NCBI GenBank assembly: GCA_045837725.1
Contig: JBEWZL010000056.1
Coordinates: 434,001-498,000 of the forward strand
Direction of reading: 5' to 3'
DNA from: Vermamoeba vermiformis
Lineage: Eukaryota; Tubulinea; Echinamoebida
DNA length: 64,000 nucleotides
The position numbers were made by a program, and so were the translations under genes. This document shows positions 55,032 to 64,000 of the stretch, piece after piece. Under the pieces are notes generated by a model. The model saw only the letters and a list, made by a program, of their open reading frames with translations, was not told where the DNA came from and did no database searches. How positions within the stretch are numbered: position 1 is the first letter of the stretch; every line of letters starts with the position of its first letter.

Positions 55032-58000
55032 ATGGAGGGAGAGTCGTTAGATTTTGGGGTATTGCGGTATGTCAAATCCAAATCTGTCGAGATTTGGATC
55101 TGAAACGTTGAGCCAACTAATAAAATTATCTTTCCATTAGGGATGTTACATTTAATCACCAAGTTTCACTGGTGGCTCCGTAAGAATTTAGATGTTAATT
55201 TAAGGAAAATAAATAAATAATATAATTTTCTTGGCAGACTTCGTTACACGAGGGTAAAGAATGTTGGTGCCAAATTAACATCGAAAGAAGAACGAAACAA
55301 CAAAATAATCCAGATCGCACAACAGCTTCCTGCAGATCGTCGTCTTTCAGCAAGATCTGTTTATTGGTTCGTTTCTCGTGAGCCTGCAGAAATAATGTAT
55401 CAAGATGCGACTCTATTTTTCTGGAACGAAAATCTCCTATGGCAAGATGCCGAAGGAATTTGTCATCATTTGTATCAAATTGATTTTCATGCCAACAAAA
55501 ACGGGCTTCTCGTGTTCAAATTTCCTAATGGCCACGAAGAGACTGTATTCTGCTATTCGACAACTAACCCGAATATGAACGCGAACAAGAAAAGGAAGCT
55601 GTCGTCAAATGATATTCTTATGGAAGACGAATCTCAATCTGCGGAGCATTACAGCGAACTAAGTTCTCCGATTACATTCAACAACACGAACCAATTTCCA
55701 ATGCAAGTACAAACACCCCCGCAGATACTACAAAATGGCACGCAAGTTGCGTCGAATCGAGCACTTATCGTGAACATACTGCTCTTGGTTCCTGACAACG
55801 ACGAATTCATTAAACTGACCGAAGATGCGCTTATCGAGCTCGGTTTTATCAAAGAAGTTAGCTGCATTGCTAAACAAAGGCTTTATAGCCAGAAGAATAT
55901 GTTAAAGAAGATAAGACATGTTTTGATCTTTCCGTTCGGACGGATGGCTAGAGCATTCAAAGTTCAGGATTATCTTGACTATTCAAGTGAAGTTATCCTG
56001 CTAGTGGAGAACACAGCCGAACAAGCAAATGATTTGATGACTATTAACAGAGTGAACAATATCAACAACCAAGCCAACGAGTTCCGACAATTTTGGGTCA
56101 AGAATGGTCTTCGAGATTTTGGAACAATAGACCTCGATTATCCTACGCTTAATTCTTGCGTCAAATTTTTTCTAACTATGAAGGCTCTTGACGATGTTGT
56201 ACTCGGAGGGGCCAGTTGCAAACCCAACACCTATCCTCCAAATTTCTTGGAATTTCTACTGCAATGGAACAGCGAGAATGCGGATAAAGTAGTACAAAGC
56301 ATCTATCTCTGTTTCAAGTTTGAACAGAACAATGAAGCATTCACCGAGGACGCTGCAATTGCGCTCAAAACTTTCGGAATCGATTTTAATGTTGCTGTTG
56401 GAGTCAATGGCAGTGTGCTAGTTTACACTCGTTGTCCATCTTACACGATTTGGTACATCCTGCATCGCAAGGACGACCTCTTTAACGAATTCAAAAACGA
56501 CGGATTGACAGAAGTCTTCGAGTGCTTTATCAGCGACATTGACGAATCGATGCGACGATCAGATAATGCACAGTTTGTGGAGGAACTGAGCTACATGAAA
56601 GAACTAATGATTATCGATGGAGTGCCGGAACAACCAATCTTAAATCGGTAAGTAATTCGTAGTCGCTTTTCGGAAGATGCTAACGACGTATTTTCTTGTA
56701 GATTCAGAGTTCAAGCAAATAGGAATATTCAACGGCAACATGGCATTATGTTGGATGAAAGAGCCATTAATACAAACGACTTTGGCCTCAATGTTCGATA
56801 CCGATCGCAACTTGAGAAATTAAAGAGCGAGACAGTCGAATGGGCGCAAGCCAAAGCAAGCATCAAAGATCGACTTCTCTTGCTCTCTGATCAGCTGCTA
56901 GAAAATGTGGTTGCATTGATTAGACAGACAAATCATTTTGATGATATCGACGCCGAAGCTCTATTTCCGTACTGCTGGAAATGCTTACCAGACATCTCTT
57001 TCGTACAAGGAAATCGTTTCTCGGTCGACCTTGTCGCCAAAAGCTTCAATGAAGTGAAGGCCAAGTTCGCCAAGCCAGTGGTATCAATCAGCGATGCCAT
57101 CAAAATTTTCACCATGTTGCTTGACCTCGTGATTCAGAAGTCAATCCAAGAAGACGAATTCATCTATTTAAAGAAGACTTATCCAGGAGCAGAGCTAGCG
57201 ATGGCGCTCGGAATGGATAACACTCAGATCTTCTATGCTTTGGCGGATCTGAACGATGAACTTCCACACCCGTCACAGATGTTGCTTTGTACGAGCGCAA
57301 CGAAGAAAGACGACCTTCTTCGCTTCGTGGAATGTGCTTGCTTATTGCCGTGGTCGCTTTTCATTCTGGTTGAAGTCAACAACCTTCGAATGGAAGTTCG
57401 TGCCTCACTCATCGACAGACTATTGACTCTCGAGCAACAAAAGCAACGACACTCATTGAAGCTCGTGTTCACATCTCAAACAGGCATCTCTGGCTTCTCT
57501 TTCATACCAAAGCGAGATGTCACTGCGGAAACGCTTGGTCAAGTGAGGCGCTACTTGGTGAACGGATCAAGGCTCTTCAGGCCAGAAATCGCTCGAAATC
57601 GTTATTTTAAGACGTTGGAGATCGTTCAAGGAAATCCTGGCGAAGGAAAGTCAACTTCAATTCGACAGTATTTTGCGCGACAAAGCATCTACTGCTCGGA
57701 AATACCGTTGCAAGAAGACTTCACTGTTGCAAACTTCATCCACCGAGTGCAAATAGCTGTCGATGATGCTCGTAAGAGTGGTCAGAAGGACGTTGGTATT
57801 CACTTGAACATTCTGCCGTACATCGATTTCCCTCTTGTCCACGAGTTCTTGTATTCGTGGATGCTCTTTGGTGTGATTTACGACAGCAACATTGGTGGCA
57901 TGTACCAGCTGCCAACTGATTTGAATTGGCACGTCCTCGCGGAAATTGGCAGTGCTCCAGCCGAAGACAAAGAATACGGAAGCTACAATAGCCCTGCCAA

Positions 58001-61000
58001 AGTGTTGACCGCTCTGCCAGCGTTGAACTTTGTGGCTGAAAAGAAGGACAGACTGCTTAAGAAGCTGGTGTTGGACGACAACATTCGCTTGGCTTGTGCG
58101 TTCTACCATCACTTCCACAACAGCAATCAGGTCACCACAGCTCACATCATGGCTCTCGTGCCCGTAGCAAACGATGATGCTGCTTACAAGATTATTGCAC
58201 AGATTGTCCAACGAGAGCTAACGACTCTTGGTGAGCATCGTAATTTGTTCATCTTTCAACGCATGTTCCTTCACTTGTTGGCAGCTCGATGCAAATGGAT
58301 CAAGTCCTACGCTGAGCGATTGACTGTCTTGGCTCGAGAGTTGGCAACTCCTGACTACGTTATCCCAATCGAAGAGCAATTCTTCTTCAAGCAGTTCATG
58401 ACGTATTTCATCACCGAGGTCGCGCACTTTTGCAAAGCAAACATCAGCTTGAATATCAAGACACTGCCTGTAATTTCACTTTGTGAGGCCCACTCGTTCT
58501 GTTTTGTTGACTGTCAAGGCGATGGTTTCAAAGACAAGGCAAAGGCTGGCTCGCTGCATCTGACCGGAATCCACGAAACAATTCAGAACCCTAATGTCAT
58601 CTTTTCTGCTTTGGCACTGTCATTTGGCATCAAAGATACACGACACATGTTCAACGTCATTCGACAACAACGGTCCACCCTATCTTTTGATTTCGTTGTT
58701 CGGCTATTGCTTCTCAACGACAGAAGAGTTGCTGGTCAGAACATCATATTCGAAGGAGACACGGGCCTTGGAAAGAGCAAATGCCTTGAATTATACGCGT
58801 TGATACTCAACTGTAACACTGACTTGGTTCCCGACCTAATTAGTGATACAGCGCAATTCATTTCTGACAACATTCTTCGAGAGGATGGAGCGATTAGAAA
58901 TCCCGCTTGGAAGAAACTCTATGATGACCTTAACACGGGCAATCCTTCGGCCAACAAAATAATGTCCGCAATCCGTGAAGTTTGCAGCGAACGAAGGCTT
59001 GCAGTAGAGAATCAAGAAGTAGGGTTCAAATTTGTGGCAAGTCGTTTGCTGCAATTCATTCGCCAAATGCTCAACAAGCACTCGTTGATTGAGTTGACAC
59101 CGGTCTTGCGAAGAGTTTTGAAAAAGACAACCGAGGCAGTGAACACAAGCGAATTAATGCTATTGGTGGAAGAATTATTGAACGCGAAGATTTGTAGTTT
59201 ATTCCACAAGATCATTATGCATCGTGGAATTACAGCCAAACAACTCCGAACAAAAATCCAGAAACTCATAGCGCTCAGTATGAGAATTTCGAGGACTAAC
59301 CCAGACGTAAAATTAGTCGTGTACATCGATGAATTCAACACAACTTCGGTAAGCCTTCTCGTTTTGAGTGATATCGTTGTTATTAACTATTATTCAGATC
59401 ATGGGCATGGTGAAGAGCATTTTGTTCGATCACCGACTTGACGGAGAGCTCTTGCCGTCAAATATTTTCTTCGCTGCATCAATGAATCCGTACACCGTGA
59501 AGAAGACCTCCTATGAAATCAATTATACTGGACTAAAGAACAACGCAAGTTCATTGCCCTTCATTGTCCGACCGAATCCGCGGTCTCTTGGTTTGCTTGC
59601 GGTTGCATTGCCTGACTTTGACCAAGCCCAAGAGGAGCGATTCTTGACAGTCCTCAGCAAGACGAGAGACGATCTTGGTAGCCCAGAAGAAATGGAAATC
59701 GTCAAGGACTTCCTGTTGGCGAGTCAAAATCAACTGCGGGCTGCCAACATGGAGAGAATTCATGTGTCAATCCGAGACATCATGCGAGCCATCGATTTGT
59801 TCTTCTACTTCTCCAAGACGCCTGCAGGAGCAGCTCTACTCGGATTGGCCATAGATGACAACTCTTCTCAACGATTCTGGCTTTCGCTGTTCATGGCATG
59901 CAACATCGCTTACCGCATTCGATTGGCAGCAAGAAGTGATTTGCGCAGTGACTTACTCGCAATTTACAAAGCTTTGTGCTTGGCCAATGACTACCACGGC
60001 GAATCAATTGAGGATGTAATAGAACGATGCTACACTCACCTCTACAAGTCAACAGCAATACCCGATGGCATTGCTCGCACAAAGACTTTGATGGAGAATC
60101 TGTTCGTGCTCGTCACCTGCATTGACGCAAAGATTCCTGTGATGATTATTGGCCCAGCTGGCACATCGAAGACTCTCAGCTTCACTATTGCAGCAGACAA
60201 TATGCTCGGCGAAGCGTCGGCAAAGGAGCTTTACCGCTTGTGCAGCAAAGTTCATCCTTTCCGCTACCAGTGCTCCCTACATTCGACCGATACAGAAATT
60301 GATAATATCTATCAATCAGCAATCAAATACCAAAAAGTCATTGAAAGTCACGCTATTAAGAACACTGAGCGCAGTACAGTGTTTTTGGACGAAGCCGGCT
60401 TGCCCGACGACTTTGAAATGTCACTGAAGGTGTTGCACTATCATCTAAACGACCCAGTAGTATCGTCGGTTATAGTCAGCAATCGAATTCTGGACGCTGC
60501 AAAGACAAGCAGAGCTGTCGTGCTGCAAGTGCATCCAACGCTCACTCAAGAGGATGTGTACGCGTTAGCGAAGGGCAGTTTTGCAGTACCTGAATCCGAA
60601 TATAACAGACAACTATTCACGGCTCTTGGCAGTGCGCTTTTGAAGATCAACAGCGTTACAAAAGAATTTCATGATGGTTTCTTTCAGCAGCGCGACTTTA
60701 TCTATTTTCTACGCTACTTAAGAAGATATTCTGTGATCGAACACGACCTTATTCAGTTAACGCCAGAGCTTCTCATCAATGCTTTGGAGCGTAACTTCAA
60801 CGGCATTCCCTTCAACGTGTTCCGCAAGATCGTACAATTGTTTATTGAAGAGTTCAATCGCTTTATGATGCACAAAGAAGCTGCTTGGGATGTTGATAAG
60901 ATCGTTGGCTCTTTGAAGAACAGAACGATTCAACTAATCGAGGAGAGCTTGGCAGAGACTGTCAAACCTGACGAGAATCCCAATTTGGCACCTTTCCGTT

Positions 61001-64000
61001 ACATGATGTTGCTTGATCCCACGGATTCAGACGCTGCCGTCTCTTTGTTCTTGTCAACATTCAAACAAGAAGCGGAAGTCTGCTACGTTGGCGAGTTCGA
61101 CGACGATGCTACAGACGAGGCTCGTGGCAATCTGATCCGGAAAGTCACTCAGTCAATGGCAACTGGCAAGACTGTGCTTCTTCTGAACGTGTTGCCCATC
61201 GCCACTTCGTTCTACGATTTATTCAACAGACACTTCTCGAAGCTTTCTGCAGAAAGAGACCAGTCCTACTACACATACGTTTCTGTTGGCCCTAATTCTC
61301 GACCTTGCTTTGTACACCCGAACTTCAAGGTCATTGTGCACACCCCGATGTCTTCACTAGCAGCAATTCACCTGCCGTTCTTGGATCGCTTTGAGAAGTA
61401 TCAGCTGTCCGTTGAACAAGTGCTCGAAGCAAAGCTGTCCAAGTTGTCGCTTCAGAGTTTCTGTGTGAACAATACCAAGATTGACGGATTTACGATGTTA
61501 AAGAACGCACTAGCCAACATGGTTGAGAGCTTGCATGGTCAACAGTGCAATAATCAATTGCTTTACGGAGTTCATCCGAAGGAGACAGTGGCTTCTCTTA
61601 TCTACTCCGTCTTGCAAAACACGTTGTCATTAGATTCCGAAGCTTCAACGAATATAACTCCAATGGTTTGGGAGACAAGCGAGGACAGTTTAATTATCGA
61701 GGACCAACCAACAGACGAATTCACTGTCGCACAAGCAGAAGACGAAGAGGCATCCGCGAAGACAGCAGAACACATGCGAGCAGCAATTAGTCAACTGAAA
61801 GGGCAGTTACTACAGCTGGCAAGGCCCGAAACGGTCCTCAATTGCAGAACGCTGCCCAAGGCGTACGTGACACACTACTTGCTGAAACAAGAACACCTCA
61901 GCGCGCTTCGTTTCTTGAAGCAGTTGCTCAAGGCCAAGGCAAACGTCAACGTCAAGAACAAGTGGACAGTCTACAGTCGAAGTTCAGCGTACTACCACCA
62001 AGCTGATGTTCTGCGCAACGCTATTGAAGATATCGAGCCTGGCATTCAAGTTGAAGAGTTCGACAAGGTTCGATCTGGTCATCAATGCGACACGATGGTC
62101 CAATCATTCTTTGACGACACTTCAAAGAAGGCACTCGTTATTCTCTTGGACATGACTAGATCAACGACTACAAGGATCAACTACCTTCGTCATCAAATTG
62201 ACAGCTATTCTGCCGCGCACAGCGACCGTTTGGTATTCTTGATCATGCACTTCCCGCCTGATTTCTATTCTGCGCTCAAGCCAGCGCCGCACGTCATCTT
62301 CTTGAACGATTGGAATTATCAGTACATTGACTCGCTGGGATTGGAGAGTGATATCTCCGACGATGCGGATCCGTTGGAGATCGACGCTCGAACTTGGCTT
62401 GCAATCAGTTGCGGTCTTAATGTCGAAGTTTCGTTGACATCAATCAAAAGCACCTTCGAGAAAGCGTTCTTCGCCCAAGTTGACGCCTTAATGGGGCGCT
62501 GGAATGGACGAGGCAGCACACCTGCCTACTTACCCAAATCTCGCAGCAAGATGTTGAAGGAGCTCTTAACCGATAATGCTTCTTTGTATGAATCTGCATT
62601 GCTGGAGTTATCTCAACGCTGGCGGGACTACTTGCCGACTATAATGTCCGACATCAGTGCAGCAATTCAAAAGGGCTCTGTCGTTGACAGCATTGCAAGC
62701 GTTGTATCGTCTTCCCTTCAATCATTGTTAGCGCTATTTGCTCTTGGATTCCTTCGCCGTTTGTATGGCAACGGTAACTTCGATGCAGTTCAGAATGCGT
62801 TGAAGACTGGATCCGAAGACTGCAAGCAGCTCATCATGCTGGCCGTTAAAGCTATCAAAGTACCCAAGTTGAAAACAGTACTTCAGCAGAATTCTGTCAG
62901 CGAAGAGCTTTTCACGATCGATTCAACATTCCTCAAACGCCCTTCGTTGCCTTACTACGACTTTATCTACGATATGTTGACTGAAGCTTATCGCAAAGCT
63001 AGAGCACAACAGGCCTCGAACAAGAGCTTTCGCACTCGAGTTCTCGATTACATTCAAGACAACACTGCACTCAAAGAGCTGGTTCAACACATTGACAAGA
63101 GCGAGGAGTTGAAAGACAAGTTCATCATGTGTTTTGTTCAACGCACTCTTGGCTTTGACAAACTTCGTCCCAGTCTGCAAGAGGTTTGCAAGCTCGTCAT
63201 TCAGAAGCTCGTCAACAGTCCTCGAGTTGTTGATTTGCTTTTCGTGAAGCTCACCCACGAAGACAAGTTTACGGTGTTGAACTCTTGTTTGATGCCGTTA
63301 CAAGCACTTGGTTCTGATGATTTGGACAACATACTCGTTGAAAGATTGCAAGAAGCTTTCCACTTGAACGCTCAGGTACGAAACACTTACGTGCCTTGAA
63401 TCGATCAACTAACATTTGTTCAGAATCTAAGCATTGCAGAAGTTGCACCGTTAATCGACATTGTCATTAGCAAAGCTACAGTTGATATTCTCTGGGAGAC
63501 GTTGAATGCTATTGGAGGTGATCGTGATCAATTGAACGAGTGGCAGAAAGCGTTCGGTCTGCTCTTTGACCGCTACCCTTCGCACTTCCATCTCCCATCA
63601 GCTGAGAAAAGCCAAGCATGGAAGTACAGCACGATGGTGTCAGCACTGTTACTAAGTCAACAGTTTGCTGATGAGTGCCTTCCGTTGTTCAACTCGTTCG
63701 AAGCAGTGGCCACAGCATGTGGTGTTGTTCCAAGCGATCAAGTCACTCTCCAACAAGCTCTCCAACAGAGCCACGCACTGATGCAGCAATTGAATATTGC
63801 ACCATCCGAAGAAGTCGTGTACTTCGCTCAAAAACTCTTGCACTCGCTGCTGATTCGTGCATCAACATCTTGCTACGGAAAGGCAAAGTACTTGATCGAA
63901 GAGTTCGTACGACTTTGCAATGGTAAGTAACTGAGCTATTCAACCAATCAATACTAACATAGAGTTAGATGGTGACGTGCCATTGTGGGCTGCGATCCCG
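55032..64000 (+). CDS. RNF213-like: RNF213/mysterin-type giant AAA+ E3 ligase (N-terminal and motor part; continues past the window)
   Basis: Starts MEGESLDFGVL; exons 55032-about 55067, 55141-55180, 55238-56648, 56701-59349, 59398-63375, 63421-about 63924 and on, about 2880 codons in view. Three P-loops: GNPGEGKS (~57633), GDTGLGKS (~58758), GPAGTSKT (~60152). Acidic Walker B follows the second (VVYIDEFNTTS) and third (VFLDEAGLPDD). The segments DEAGLPDDFEMSLKVLHYHL, VIVSNRILDAAKTSR and RDFIYFLRYL match human RNF213 (DEVGLAED...LKTLHPLLED; SNWALDPAKMNR; RDYYSLIKM). In animals RNF213 is a dynein-like AAA+ ubiquitin ligase coating lipid droplets and intracellular bacteria. The RING/RZ part lies beyond the edge. 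Introns are few in this gene. Confidence 0.9.

Noticed and set aside
1-64000. CRISPR arrays, operons, rRNA or clear tRNA genes.
   Set aside because: None seen; repeats of the right spacing and tRNA cloverleaf motifs are absent, and the DNA is plainly eukaryotic.

Overview
This is nuclear DNA of a eukaryote, most likely a single-celled relative of animals (holozoan protist), with an amoebozoan second choice. The genes are packed a few tens to hundreds of bases apart and split by many short GT-AG introns (mostly about 45-130 nt). They include a receptor kinase with tyrosine-kinase motifs (HRDLAARN, RWMAPES), a dopamine-beta-hydroxylase/PHM-type copper monooxygenase, RNF213, MFSD1, PARP6/8 and RhoGAP homologues. 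I cannot name the species.

Layout. 0-8.7 kb: end of a membrane protein, a receptor tyrosine kinase (+), a GPI-anchored surface protein (-) and a membrane-anchored DUF4105/Lnb-like protein (-). 8.8-15.8 kb: TRM9-type tRNA methyltransferase (+), a Crinkler-like P-loop NTPase (+), and an ankyrin-like/F-box protein (-) that converges on it. 15.9-24.9 kb: MFSD1-like transporter (-), DPH5 (-), an unknown gene (+), a SAP-like microprotein (-), a copine/RGLG-type VWA protein (+) and an intronless secreted protein (+). 25-31.8 kb: tandem-RhoGAP protein (-), ZIFL-type transporter (+), small GPI-anchored Cys-rich protein (-), METTL12/EEF1AKMT4-type methyltransferase (+). 31.8-35.6 kb: copper monooxygenase gene (+) whose exon is interrupted by a 0.94 kb inverted-repeat element. 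35.7-45.7 kb: three neighbouring nucleic-acid genes: an HhH-NTPase (-), an FHA-UBA-PARP protein (+) and an RNA ligase-polynucleotide kinase fusion (-). 45.9-54.9 kb: alpha/beta hydrolase (-), bacterial-like solute-binding/VWA membrane protein (+), F-box protein (-), Gln-rich protein (+). 55.0 kb to the end: an RNF213/mysterin homologue running off the window (+).

Points that stand out: two blocks strongly short of CpG (about 11.5-14.5 and 35.7-38.1 kb), each starting inside a gene after a CpG-normal 5' part; a 12-bp palindrome TGACACGTGTCA present four times, always in an intron; bacterial-type domains in intron-bearing genes (DUF4105, solute-binding+VWA); and unusual architectures (FHA+UBA+PARP6/8; ERCC1-like HhH + NTPase + ComEA-like HhH). 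Gene models were built by eye from reading frames and splice signals, so exon edges can be off by a few bases. No database search was possible.
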